Shown: piece after piece, positions 12,201 through 19,643 of the stretch
How positions within the stretch are numbered: the stretch's first letter is position 1
How the letters are laid out: each line of letters starts with the position of its first letter
NCBI RefSeq assembly: GCF_001429725.1
Contig: NZ_LMHV01000012.1
Coordinates: forward strand, 372,875 to 436,874
Length of the DNA stretch: 64,000 nucleotides
Source of the DNA: Rhizobium sp. Root708
GTDB lineage: Bacteria > Pseudomonadota > Alphaproteobacteria > Rhizobiales > Rhizobiaceae
Reading direction: 5' to 3'
Notes under the pieces: model-generated
The model's database searches: none
What the model was told of the DNA's origin: nothing
Seen by the model: the letters and a program-made list of their open reading frames with translations, nothing else
Program-made: the position numbers and the translations under genes

Positions 12201-12682
12201 TACAGATTGCCGCTGCCGATCCCGTAGTCGGATGGATTGAGCATCGCCGTAACGGTGCTGGAAACGGATTTCAGCTGCAGCGCGATGTAAGGGATCGCGC
12301 CGACGAGCGAGATCAGCGCGACGATCGTCGCGACGGTCGAGTTCTTCCCGTAACGGGCGGCGATGAAGTCGGCGACCGACGTCAGCTTTTCCGCCTTGGC
12401 GAGTTCGATGATCCGCCGCAGCACCGGCATTCCCAATGTGAAGACGAGAATGGGTCCGATATAGATACCGGTGAACTCCAGCCCGCGTTGAGACGCGAGG
12501 CCGACACCGCCGAAATAGGTCCAGGACGTACAGTAGATGGCGAGGCTGAGCGCATAGACGATCGGCCGGCCACCCTCCGGCACGCGGAAGCGCCGGGTAC
12601 GGCGATCGCCGTGGCTTGCCACTGCAAACAGCAGTAGCAGGTAGCCGAATGCTGACGCGACTATAACCCAACCTGGTAACAT
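9179..12682 (-). CDS. Hybrid sensor histidine kinase with sodium:solute symporter domain, PAS and receiver
   Basis: 1167 residues. Residues ~1-500 form a sodium:solute symporter-like membrane domain with many hydrophobic helices (opening LPGWVIVASAFGYLLLLFAVAS). Then come a PAS domain (MDQGIAVFDSSNHLTIWNRRFRQLL), a coiled coil, the kinase with phospho-acceptor His811 in FFAAAGHDILQPLNAARLY, an ATPase domain (NLVSNAIKYT, DSGIGIP, GLGLGLSI) and a C-terminal receiver with Asp1094 in VIADYHLGDG. The architecture resembles CrbS/CbrA- and NahK-type sensors tied to nutrient uptake or sensing. GGAGGG precedes the ATG. No response regulator gene is adjacent, so the output partner lies elsewhere. Confidence 0.92.
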   Translation of the reverse strand: MLPGWVIVASAFGYLLLLFAVASHGDRRTRRFRVPEGGRPIVYALSLAIYCTSWTYFGGVGLASQRGLEFTGIYIGPILVFTLGMPVLRRIIELAKAEKLTSVADFIAARYGKNSTVATIVALISLVGAIPYIALQLKSVSSTVTAMLNPSDYGIGSGNLYFLDLPLLVTLVLACFAIMFGTRHTDATEHQDGLILAVAMESVVKLVASVTAGVCVIWFLFDGPADLWREAADNTLALSALSYQTPLSRWITLTLLSAFAIIMLPRQFHVTVVENRTPKELRLAGFLFPLYLVAINLFVLPVALGGLLTFGGSGNADLYMLSLPIAGDMPLVSLVTFIGGFSAATAMVIVASVALSIMVSNDIVMPIFLHRKLAGRAGQREDFAKTLLNIRRSSIFAVLLLGYAYYRSTDSTTGLASIGLLSFAAIAQMAPSLFGGLIWRRANARGAILGLTSGFVIWIYLLFLPSLGGPDYSSVASAVLGFIFPGTTIFSAPNADPLVNATVMSLLINTAFFVIGSVTRNARPLERIQAGIFVKRQSRSQFATRGWKTRISVGDLKTTISRYLGEERMERSFRTYQQNSGRRLEDDQPADMALIHFTEQLLGSAIGSSSARLVLSLILQKVEDASADTAWLLDQASEALQYNQDMLQTALSQMDQGIAVFDSSNHLTIWNRRFRQLLDLPETAGQVGFPLSEIVAILSQRGDLKDSDVSQTVRHFLTLDKPFSLVLAGGERIIEVRSNAMPDKGIVATFTDITQRVAADMALKQANETLEQRVEERTAELTRVNHELGEARATADEANLGKTRFFAAAGHDILQPLNAARLYSSALVERMGQSESSAIVRNIDSALESVESILGAVLDISRLDTGAMRPRLTTVPLAELLERVHTDFAPIAREKNLKLVIMPTSLKVRSDPNLLRRLIQNLVSNAIKYTISGTVLVGARRRGKHVVIQVVDSGIGIPPSKFKTVFKEFARLDEGARTASGLGLGLSIVDRIARVLNHPVELRSTHGRGTDFRIVMARETSRSAELPAPVRPAERTAQNLQGLKVLCIDNEPHILEGMALLIGGWGCEVQSADSLAGLAQMDSARGAPDLVIADYHLGDGTGVEAILAVRERFSTYVPGLVITADRTPEVRVDAERHGIGVQHKPVRPAALRAFITQISAQKRAAAE

Positions 12683-12898
12683 TGACCCTCCGCCGACGCC
12701 GATGCGCCGGTTCTCCCGGATATGTCGAGACTACGGCAATTCCAGCCCTTTGAAAATTGGGGGTCGTCTAGGCATTAAGTCAAAGATACCGCAGCGCGGA
12801 ACGATATTTGTAATTAGCAATTGAATATTTGTATCGAACATGTAGCTAATGAAAACAATGACCTGTCACTGCAACTGCATCAAAGGGAGACGGATCGG

Positions 12899-13336
12899 AT
12901 GCTCAACGAGTTCAAAGCATTTATCGCCCGCGGCAATGTCATGGATCTTGCTGTCGGTGTGATTATCGGTGGTGCGTTCGGCGGCATCGTGAAATCGCTT
13001 GTCGACGATATCATCATGCCGATCGTCGGCGCGATTTTCGGCGGCTTCGACTTCTCCAATTACTTCATCGGCCTGTCGTCCAGCGTTAACGCACCGACGC
13101 TTGCCGCGGCTCGTCAGCAGGGCGCGGTTCTGGCTTACGGCAGCTTTATCACCGTCCTCATCAACTTCCTCATCCTCGCCTGGATCATCTTCCTGATGGT
13201 CAAGGGCGTGAACATGATGCAGGCCCAGGTCGACAGGCAGAAGAAGGCAGCTCCGGAAGCTCCGGCCGCACCGGCTGCTGATATCGCTCTGCTGACCGAA
13301 ATCCGCGATCTGCTCGCGAAGCGGCCTGCTGTCTGA
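12899..13336 (+). CDS. mscL: Large-conductance mechanosensitive channel MscL
   Basis: 145 residues, the normal MscL length. The signature first helix is present ([46 protein letters not shown]), then the periplasmic loop, the second helix ([28 protein letters not shown]) and a short cytoplasmic tail rich in Lys, Ala and Pro. It opens under membrane tension and releases solutes on hypo-osmotic shock. I chose the ATG at 12899 because AGGGAGA stands ~10 bases upstream and the product begins MLNEFKAF, the family start; an upstream ATG at 12821 would add 26 non-conserved residues. Confidence 0.96.
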   Translation: MLNEFKAFIARGNVMDLAVGVIIGGAFGGIVKSLVDDIIMPIVGAIFGGFDFSNYFIGLSSSVNAPTLAAARQQGAVLAYGSFITVLINFLILAWIIFLMVKGVNMMQAQVDRQKKAAPEAPAAPAADIALLTEIRDLLAKRPAV

Positions 13337-13348
13337 TGCAGGCCTACC

Positions 13349-13371
13349 GGCCCCGCCATTGTCGCGGGGCC
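13349..13371 (+). terminator. Stem-loop after mscL
   Basis: Perfect 8-bp stem GGCCCCGC/GCGGGGCC with a 7-base loop, 13 bases past the mscL stop. There is no T-run after it, so it may act as an mRNA end protector or a weak terminator. Confidence 0.55.
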
Positions 13372-13459
13372 ATCCATCACGGAAATCGCTATTGCATCAC
13401 CGATTGTCATGAGATTTGCGCCGGCAATTGATCTAAGAAGGCGAAAACCGGAGTGATGC

Positions 13460-14626
13460 ATGTCGATCGTAAATAGCCTCAGCCCGCGCGCCATCTCCGC
13501 GCCAGAAAGCGGGATCGTCGAAGTCGTAAATTATGCCCGTGGCCGTGAAGGCCTGCTGCCGCTTTGGGTCGGAGAAGGCGATCTTCCGAGTCCGGAGTTC
13601 GTCAATCGGGCGGCGATGGATGCGCTTGCTGGAGGCGAAACGTTTTACACCTATCAGCGCGGCATTCCCGAGCTTCGCCAGGCGCTTTCAGCCTACTACG
13701 CGCGTCATTTCGGCATCGATCTGCCCGTCGACCATTTCTACGTCACGGGTTCCGGCATGCAGGCGATCCAGATCGCCGTGCAGGCGATGACGTCGCCGGG
13801 TGACGAACTGGTCTACCTGACGCCGGCTTGGCCGAACATCGCGGCGGCACTCGAGATTGCGGGCGCCCGCTCCGTTGGCGTTGAGCTTCGTTTCGAGGCC
13901 GGCATGTGGACGATCGATCTCGATAGCATCGAAGCAGCCATCACCAACAAGACCCGCGCGCTTTTCATCAACACGCCGTCCAACCCAACGGGCTGGACCG
14001 CGACGCGCGAGGACCTCGCCGCCATCCTCGCACTTGCCCGCAAGCATGGTCTCTGGATCATGGCCGATGAGATCTACGCTCGCTATTACTTCCCCGGCGG
14101 CCGCGCGCCGTCGTTCCTCGATGTGATGGACGCTGACGACAAGGTGATGTTCGTCAATTCCTTCTCGAAGAACTGGTCGATGACCGGCTGGCGGGTGGGC
14201 TGGATCGTCGCTCCGCCACAGACCGGCCAGGTCATCGAGAATCTCATTCAGTATTCGACCTCCGGCGTCGCGCAGTTCATGCAACGAGGCGCCGTCGCGG
14301 CTCTCAACGAAGGCGACGCTTTTGTCCAGGCCAACATCGAAAAGGCCAAGCGGTCGCGCGATATCCTCTGCGACGCGCTGATTGCGACCAACCGCGTCGA
14401 GACCCTCAAGCCGGACGGTGCGCTTTACGCGTTCCTGAAGATCGACGGGGTGACCGACAGCCGCAAGGCGGCGATCGACATCGTCGACAAGACTGGCGTC
14501 GGCCTGGCGCCGGGGACGGCGTTCGGGCCGGGTGGGGAGCTGTTCCTGCGCGCCTGCTTCCTCAGGGATCCCGCTCAGATACAGGTCGCTGCCGATCGGC
14601 TGTGCGACTACATTTTGAAGCTTTGA
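13460..14626 (+). CDS. PLP-dependent aminotransferase, class I/II
   Basis: 388 residues, fold type I. The PLP-binding Lys237 is in NSFSKNWSMTGWRVGW; NTPSNPTG (Asn175) and the MADEIYARYY Asp203 complete the cofactor site. It would transfer amino groups between an amino acid and a keto acid; AspC/AlaC-like specificity is likely but cannot be fixed. GGAGTG lies a few bases before the ATG. A 6-bp stem (AAGCGG at 14672-14677 with CCGCTT at 14683-14688) downstream could be a weak terminator before galE. Confidence 0.9.
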   Translation: MSIVNSLSPRAISAPESGIVEVVNYARGREGLLPLWVGEGDLPSPEFVNRAAMDALAGGETFYTYQRGIPELRQALSAYYARHFGIDLPVDHFYVTGSGMQAIQIAVQAMTSPGDELVYLTPAWPNIAAALEIAGARSVGVELRFEAGMWTIDLDSIEAAITNKTRALFINTPSNPTGWTATREDLAAILALARKHGLWIMADEIYARYYFPGGRAPSFLDVMDADDKVMFVNSFSKNWSMTGWRVGWIVAPPQTGQVIENLIQYSTSGVAQFMQRGAVAALNEGDAFVQANIEKAKRSRDILCDALIATNRVETLKPDGALYAFLKIDGVTDSRKAAIDIVDKTGVGLAPGTAFGPGGELFLRACFLRDPAQIQVAADRLCDYILKL

Positions 14627-14713
14627 TCCGCTCTGGCGCACCAGAAACCGCACATCGATAAAATTGTAGGAAAGCGGGAAATCCGCTTCTAACCACATCC
14701 GAAAACTTAGCCG

Positions 14714-14740
14714 CCGGACAGGCTCGTAAGGCCCGTCCGG
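14714..14740 (+). other. Stem-loop in the galE leader
   Basis: CCGGACAGGC at 14714-14723 pairs with GCCCGTCCGG at 14731-14740 with one A-C mismatch and a 7-base loop. It lies ~60 bases before the galE ATG and has no T-run, so it is not a classical terminator. The role is unknown. Confidence 0.5.
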
Positions 14741-14801
14741 TAGGAAGTTCGGAAAGGAAACAGGCCTCAGATGATCCCCGGACAAAACGGGGAGTGCGGA
14801 C

Positions 14802-15836
14802 ATGGCAATTCTGGTCACGGGCGGCGCCGGCTACATCGGCAGCCACATGGTCTGGACATTGTTGGATGCGGGTGAGGATGTGGTTGTGCTCGATCGGCTA
14901 TCCACCGGATTTCGGTGGGCGGTCGCGCCGGCTGCGCGGTTCTATCTCGGCGATGTCGCCGATGCCGCTCTGCTGAAGACGATCTTTATCGAGAACGATA
15001 TCGAAGCCATCATTCACTTCGCCGGCTCGGCCGTCGTGCCTGTTTCCGTCACCGACCCGTTGGCCTACTACGACAACAATTCCGGCAAGACGCGGGCCTT
15101 GCTGAGTGCCGCCGTCAGCGCCGGCGTGCGCCACTTCGTCTTCTCCTCGACCGCCGCCGTCTACGGGCCGCAGAAAACGTCTGAGCCCGTCAAGGAAGAT
15201 GCGCCGCTCAATCCGGAGAACCCCTACGGCCAGTCGAAGCTGATGACCGAATTCATGCTTCGCGACTGCGCTTCGGCCTATGATTTCAACTATGTGGCGC
15301 TTCGCTACTTCAACGTCGCGGGAGCCGATCCCGAAGGACGCAGCGGCCAGTCGACTGCCGGCGCCACGCATCTGATCAAGGTTGCCTGCGAGGCAGCACT
15401 CGGCAAGCGCGACAGCGTCCATGTCTATGGCTTCGATTATCCGACGCACGACGGAACCGGCGTTCGGGACTACATCCACGTCAGTGATCTGACCGCTGCA
15501 CACCTGAAGGCCCTGCAGCATCTGCGCCGGGGCAAAGGTTCGCTGGTCGCGAACTGCGGCTACGGGACGGGCTATTCCGTGCTCGACGTGTTGAACATGG
15601 TCACGCGCCTCCATGGATACTCCTTCAAGATCCACATGGCGCAGCGCCGCCCCGGCGACGCCTCAAGCGTCGTTGCCGATGCGGCCCTGGCGCGTCGGGT
15701 GCTGGAGTGGGAGCCACGATACGACTCCCTCGAAACGATCGTGCGCAGCGCGCTCGATTGGGAGCTCTTCCTCATGAACCGCAATGTCGAGGATCTTCAC
15801 GGCATCCGTCGTGCGCTCGCCGCGGCGTCGTTCTGA
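14802..15836 (+). CDS. galE: UDP-glucose 4-epimerase
   Basis: 344 residues, extended short-chain dehydrogenase. The NAD site is MAILVTGGAGYIGSH; the catalytic pair is Tyr142/Lys146 in NPYGQSK; FSSTAAVYG and RYFNVAGADPEGRSG are typical of GalE. It interconverts UDP-glucose and UDP-galactose, supplying galactose for surface polysaccharides. The C-terminal tail from about residue 325 (MNRNVEDLHGIRRALAAASF) is slightly longer than in E. coli. Rhizobia often carry several galE/exoB copies, so this need not be the only one. Confidence 0.93.
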   Translation: MAILVTGGAGYIGSHMVWTLLDAGEDVVVLDRLSTGFRWAVAPAARFYLGDVADAALLKTIFIENDIEAIIHFAGSAVVPVSVTDPLAYYDNNSGKTRALLSAAVSAGVRHFVFSSTAAVYGPQKTSEPVKEDAPLNPENPYGQSKLMTEFMLRDCASAYDFNYVALRYFNVAGADPEGRSGQSTAGATHLIKVACEAALGKRDSVHVYGFDYPTHDGTGVRDYIHVSDLTAAHLKALQHLRRGKGSLVANCGYGTGYSVLDVLNMVTRLHGYSFKIHMAQRRPGDASSVVADAALARRVLEWEPRYDSLETIVRSALDWELFLMNRNVEDLHGIRRALAAASF

Positions 15837-15988
15837 GCGATCGATCGCCTCCGTTCTGCATCGCCGGGCATCGACTAAATCGCTGAACGCTATAGATTTA
15901 TAGCCGGGCTACGCATCTGCTCCGATCGCCGGTCGATTGGAGCGAAGTCTGTCGGCCCGGATATTCGGCGAGTGTTTCGGGAGGCACC

Positions 15989-17053
15989 ATGCACGACAAG
16001 ACCGACCAGCATGACGTTCTCCTCGAGCGGCGTGGAACAGCGGCCATCATTCGCCTCAATCGTGCCCGCGCGCTGAACAGCCTCACCCTCGATATGGTTC
16101 GCACGGTCGCGGCGGCGCTCGACGCTTTTGCCGCCGACCCCGCTGTCGCAACGGTCGTCGTCATGGGAGAGGGGGAGCGCGGCTTCTGCGCCGGCGGCGA
16201 TATCCGCGCCCTGCACGAAAGCGGAAGAACCGGCACCGCGCTGGCGGAGAATTTCTGGCGTGACGAGTTTCGGTTGAACCATCGTATCGCGACCTACGAG
16301 AAGCCTTACGTGGCGCTGATGGACGGGATCACCATGGGAGGGGGTGTCGGCTTGTCCTCACATGGACGTCACAGGGTCGTGACCGAGCGCACGCGATTTG
16401 CGATGCCGGAAACGGGGATAGGCTATTTCCCCGATGTCGGCGCGACCTGGTTGCTGGCGCACGCCCCTGCCGAGATCGGCACCTGGATGGGATTGACGGG
16501 CCTCGAAGTCGGACCTGCCGACGTCATACACGCCGGCCTTGCCGATGTGCAGGTGGCGTCGTTTCAGCTACCCGAACTGATCGAGACGCTTGCGGAGCTT
16601 CCGCGCGGAGCGCTTTCCCGAGACGTCGACAGCGTCCTCAAGAACCTCGGGGCCGATCCGGGGAGGGGACCGCTCAGAGCCAATCATGACGTTATCGAAC
16701 CCATCTTCCGGCTGAACAGCGTGCGCGCCATCGCGGAAGCGCTCCATGCCAACGGTTCGGATTTTGCCGACAAGACACTGCATGCCATGTCGACGCGATC
16801 GCCGACGAGCCTTGTTCTGACGCTGCGCCTTCTGCGGGAGGGCAAACAGAGCAGGAGTCTAGCGGAGTGCCTGCGGCGCGAGTTCGGTGCCTGCCTGCAG
16901 ATACTGAAGTCACCTGACTTCTACGAAGGCATACGGGCGGCTTTAATCGACAAGGACAGGAATCCCGACTGGTCGCCCGCAAGACTTGATGAGGTCAAGG
17001 CCGAAACGATCGACGCGTTTTTCCAACCCGCTGACGTTCCGCTGTCGCTGTAG
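15989..17053 (+). CDS. Enoyl-CoA hydratase/isomerase family protein, probably 3-hydroxyisobutyryl-CoA hydrolase
   Basis: 354 residues: a crotonase core (GFCAGGDIRALHESG, DGITMGGGVGLSSHG, FAMPETGIGYFPDVGATWLL) with a longer C-terminal half than ordinary hydratases, ending KSPDFYEGIRAALIDKDRNPDWSPARLDEV. That C-terminal block is the mark of HIBYL-CoA hydrolases in valine breakdown, which release 3-hydroxyisobutyrate from its CoA ester. The PETGIGYFPDVG stretch also fits that subgroup. GGGAGG precedes the ATG. It stands alone, without other valine genes nearby. Confidence 0.85.
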   Translation: MHDKTDQHDVLLERRGTAAIIRLNRARALNSLTLDMVRTVAAALDAFAADPAVATVVVMGEGERGFCAGGDIRALHESGRTGTALAENFWRDEFRLNHRIATYEKPYVALMDGITMGGGVGLSSHGRHRVVTERTRFAMPETGIGYFPDVGATWLLAHAPAEIGTWMGLTGLEVGPADVIHAGLADVQVASFQLPELIETLAELPRGALSRDVDSVLKNLGADPGRGPLRANHDVIEPIFRLNSVRAIAEALHANGSDFADKTLHAMSTRSPTSLVLTLRLLREGKQSRSLAECLRREFGACLQILKSPDFYEGIRAALIDKDRNPDWSPARLDEVKAETIDAFFQPADVPLSL

Positions 17054-17081
17054 GTAGAGCACCCGAGCTTCAGCCGATCGC

Positions 17082-17348
17082 CTACATCGGAAAGTCGGGG
17101 ATGATCTCACGTCGGGTCAGCTTGAGCGTCCTGTCAGGTTGCAGGATGTAGGTCTCCAGGACCTTGCTGCCGGTCTGATCGTAGAACGAATTATGAAGGA
17201 CACTACCCGGCGGTGATTTGGTGAGCTTGGTGCGCGGCTGCCCATTATAGGTGATGCTGCCGGGAATGGGCTTGACCTCTTCGGTTTCGCCAGTCGTGCA
17301 GCCTGCCAGAACGGCGACCGCCATGAGAATCGAAAGCAGCGTTTTCAT
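17082..17348 (-). CDS. Small predicted lipoprotein
   Basis: 88 residues from the ATG at 17348. The product begins MKTLLSILMAVAVLAGCTTG: a lipoprotein signal peptide with lipobox LAGC, so Cys18 would be lipidated after cleavage by signal peptidase II. The mature part (SITYNGQPRTKLTKSPPGSVLHNSFYDQTGSKVLETYILQPDRTLKLTRREI) is probably beta-rich and periplasmic. I do not recognise a family. The frame stays open to 17432 but the extra residues lack sense before a signal peptide. Confidence 0.72.
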   Translation of the reverse strand: MKTLLSILMAVAVLAGCTTGETEEVKPIPGSITYNGQPRTKLTKSPPGSVLHNSFYDQTGSKVLETYILQPDRTLKLTRREIIPDFPM

Positions 17349-17631
17349 CGTATTCACCCAAGTTGCGCGCCGTAATTCATAATATGGCACCACGTTCAGG
17401 TGCGCCAAGAGGCAGCGGATCATCCTGTCCAAAATAGCGTGGCGGGATCGATATATGAGGAAATGCTTATATTTCTGTAGGCGGCTTCATACCTTTTCAT
17501 AGTGCCGGTCCAGGCCGCAATACTCCATCCTCAAAAGAGAAGAGCGTTCGAATATGCAAAAGAGGTAATGGGCGAGGGAACTAAACTTGGCATTTCTAAG
17601 TTAATGTTGCGGTCAAACAAAGGAGAAGTGC

Positions 17632-17892
17632 ATGAAACGCCTCCTTCACCTCGGAATACCTGCCTTCGCCTCGGCCATCGCAGCCTTCACGCTTCCGGCG
17701 TCCGCCTCACTCGAATTCTCCAGCGACTACTCCGCGATCCAGCGGGATGACGTCGTGTTAGCGCAGTACGCGGGTCCGGTTTCCTGTGTACCTGAGGGCG
17801 CACATTACGTCCCCTCGTTCATCCGGGCGATGGATGGAACGATTATCGGCGTGGGTTATGTCGAAGTCGAAAGCACGGCGTCCGGTTGCTGA
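17632..17892 (+). CDS. Small exported protein of unknown function
   Basis: 86 residues with AAAGGAGAA before the ATG. Residues 1-26 are a signal peptide (MKRLLHLGIPAFASAIAAFTLPASA-S). The mature part of ~60 residues has two cysteines (VSCVPEG and the terminal SGC) that could form one disulphide, and an IIGVGYVEVES strand-like stretch. No family recognised. Structured DNA and a terminator follow it (17893-18199). Confidence 0.65.
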   Translation: MKRLLHLGIPAFASAIAAFTLPASASLEFSSDYSAIQRDDVVLAQYAGPVSCVPEGAHYVPSFIRAMDGTIIGVGYVEVESTASGC

Positions 17893-18219
17893 CCACTTAC
17901 CACTCGTTAACCAGTGGCTGACGTCGCTCGGCTGTCATTGCCGAGACAGGGTCGTGACGCGCCCGCAACTCGCCAAATCATTGGATTTTCTGATAAAATC
18001 GACGAGGCTCGTCTGCTGGTTAGAGCAGAGGGTGACGAGCCTCTGACCATCATCATGATGGCTGAGGTCGTTCTAACGATCCCAGGCTGGTGGAGACAAT
18101 GCCCTTTTTTGGGGAGTGAACCTTTGCATTCCGCAACGGTTAAACAAAAATAAACTATCGCCCTGTTTCGATACAGCTTGAGCGAAAACGGGCATTTTTC
18201 GAGCTTTGAAAAGCAGAGA
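17893..18219 (+). other. Structured intergenic stretch, no convincing gene
   Basis: The 327-base gap holds several inverted repeats: CTCGGC/GCCGAG (17927-17932 with 17940-17945), GAGGCTCGTC/GACGAGCCTC (18004-18013 with 18034-18043) with an inner TGCT/AGCA stem, and CCATCAT-C-ATGATGG (18047-18061). It ends in a terminator-like hairpin with five Ts (18160-18199). A 79-codon GTG-started frame (17914-18153) crosses it but has no recognisable content. It could be a long structured 3' end of the upstream gene, a small RNA, or a palindromic repeat element. Confidence 0.5.
18160..18199 (+). terminator. Rho-independent terminator, plus strand
   Basis: GCCC-T-GTTTCG (18160-18170) pairs with CGAAAAC-GGGC (18183-18193) with two single-base bulges, followed by ATTTTTC. 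It ends plus-strand transcription just before the 3' end of the opposing DUF982 gene. Confidence 0.6.
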
Positions 18220-18462
18220 CTAATGAAGCGACAGCTTTGCTTCCTCGGCTGCTGCAACAAATTCCGCTCGCGCTTCCTCAAGCGTCTTGCGACCATCGAG
18301 CGCGGCACGGCATGTGCTTCGAGCCTTCAGATACCTCAGGCCGCGCACGCTTGGCCAAAAATCCGACAGGCACTTCAACGCATCGAACGGCCCGGACACC
18401 GTGTGCGCGCCAGCGGTTTCAAAGCCTACGCGGATAGGGTCGTTCCATTTTTCATTTGCCAT
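18220..18462 (-). CDS. DUF982 family protein
   Basis: 80 residues from the ATG at 18462, which has GGAGGA upstream. The family pattern is clear: WNDPIRVGF at the start, then A-x-x-CLSDFWP, GLRYLKARSTCRAALDG and EEARAEFVAAAEEAKLSL. DUF982 proteins are short, abundant in Rhizobiales, often in several copies per genome, and have no known function. The ATG gives a product that begins with the domain; an upstream frame to 18525 adds unrelated residues. Confidence 0.82.
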   Translation of the reverse strand: MANEKWNDPIRVGFETAGAHTVSGPFDALKCLSDFWPSVRGLRYLKARSTCRAALDGRKTLEEARAEFVAAAEEAKLSLH

Positions 18463-18637
18463 CGGCGAACTCCTCCATTCGTTCACGCCCGAGATGCGCG
18501 GCGCGCTCGCTCCTCCTACGAACAAGTGCGCAGAAGGTATTTTAGCGACAATTTAAAAACCCGCAAATGGGAAATGTTCGCCGTGGATCGTGAGAAGCAG
18601 GTCTCCCCCGTCATCAACGCGGGAGAGACCATTCGGA

Positions 18638-18898
18638 TCAGTCACAAACGCGCGTGGTTCTGGTCACGACGCGTCCGTGCTCGTGATAGCGCACGGTCTT
18701 GGTCCGGCAGTCGTAACGAACCGGGTGATGGCGATACCGGTCGCGCGAATGATAGTATCTGTCCGAGTGGCCGTAGTACGGGCGATGATGGTAGCCAGGT
18801 TCGCCGACGGTAACGCTGAAGCTGTCGGCAAAAGATGGCGCCGCGGTCGCTGCAAGCGAGCCGATGGCGATGACGGCTGCGGTAATTAGCTTTCTCAT
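18638..18898 (-). CDS. Small exported His/Tyr/Arg-rich protein
   Basis: 86 residues from the ATG at 18898, preceded by CGGAGTG. A signal peptide (MRKLITAAVIAIGSLAATAAPSFA) is followed by a ~60-residue mature part unusually rich in His, Tyr and Arg (YHHRPYYGHSDRYYHSRDRYRHH) and two cysteines (YDCRTKT and the terminal VCD). Such composition is seen in periplasmic proteins of rhizobia with no known role; metal binding through the His clusters is possible but unproven. Confidence 0.7.
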   Translation of the reverse strand: MRKLITAAVIAIGSLAATAAPSFADSFSVTVGEPGYHHRPYYGHSDRYYHSRDRYRHHPVRYDCRTKTVRYHEHGRVVTRTTRVCD

Positions 18899-19071
18899 TT
18901 TGCACTCCGTTATGTAGCCTTGGTTCAACGCATATGTTGCGTGATTGTTTCAGGCTAGACGGAGGGCCATGAACCTAAGCTGATGGTCTCGTTCATGAAA
19001 CGGTCATTTTAGGAGGTAGGAAAATGATAGCGTGCCTGCGTTTTGCGCGCGAAATCTGCGCTGGGCATAGC

Positions 19072-19095
19072 GACAGCCAGCCCGGGAGGGCTGTC
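19072..19095 (-). terminator. Stem-loop downstream of tRNA-Thr
   Basis: GACAGCC (19072-19078) pairs perfectly with GGCTGTC (19089-19095), about 25 bases past the tRNA 3' end on the minus strand. No T-run follows, so termination or processing is only probable. Confidence 0.4.
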
Positions 19096-19120
19096 ATCGC
19101 GTCATTTTTTTCAAGAAAAC

Positions 19121-19195
19121 TGGTGCTGCCGAGTGGGATTGAACCACCGACCTCACCCTTACCAAGGGTGTGCTCTACCACTGAGCTACGGCAGC
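19121..19195 (-). tRNA. tRNA-Thr (anticodon GGT)
   Basis: On the minus strand a complete cloverleaf is readable: acceptor GCTGCCG/CGGCAGC, D-arm TAGCTCAGTGGTAGAGC, anticodon arm CACCC-TTGGTAA-GGGTG with GGT, T-arm with GGTTCAATC, and an encoded CCA end. It reads ACC/ACT codons. 75 bases including CCA. Confidence 0.97.
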
Positions 19196-19345
19196 AGGTG
19201 CGACGCGCAACCGAAGCGGCTGCATTGCGTGAACGGGGCGGCTATTGCCACAGCTTTCGCATGAGTGCAAGCTGCAATTTCCATTCGCGTGCAGAATAAA
19301 CGTATCCCACTTTTGGTTCCGCGCGAATTCGGCTAAGTCTCCCGC

Positions 19346-19540
19346 ATGAGCGAAGATACTGAAAACAGCCAGCACAGCCGCAAAGCCGAGATCGAACGCC
19401 AGGCGAAACTGCGCCGCGAACGGGCCGCCGAAAAACTTCGGGAAAACCTCTCCCGCCGAAAACAGCAGACCCGCGCCCGCCGTTCAGGGCAGGCGGACGA
19501 GACGAATGGACTTCCTGCCGCAAAAATGGACGAATCGTAA
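19346..19540 (+). CDS. Small basic coiled-coil-like protein upstream of murA
   Basis: 64 residues, highly charged, mostly helical: RKAEIERQAKLRRERAAEKLRENLSRRKQQTRARRSGQ. No membrane segment or signal. I recall such a short Lys/Arg/Glu-rich protein before murA in other rhizobia, but it has no named family. Nucleic-acid or ribosome binding is conceivable from the basic character only. Confidence 0.7.
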   Translation: MSEDTENSQHSRKAEIERQAKLRRERAAEKLRENLSRRKQQTRARRSGQADETNGLPAAKMDES

Positions 19541-19643
19541 TGTTCGGTTCACGGCGAATTGAAGCCACCGCTAATTTCGTCTAAACACCCGCATCCTTTT
19601 AAAGACAGTCTTTCGGAAAGGCGGGCATCGCCCGTAAGTGCAC

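Noticed and set aside
17914..18153. 79-codon GTG-started frame in the structured gap
   Set aside because: Runs through several perfect palindromes, no ribosome-binding site or family resemblance; kept only as a mention in the gap entry.
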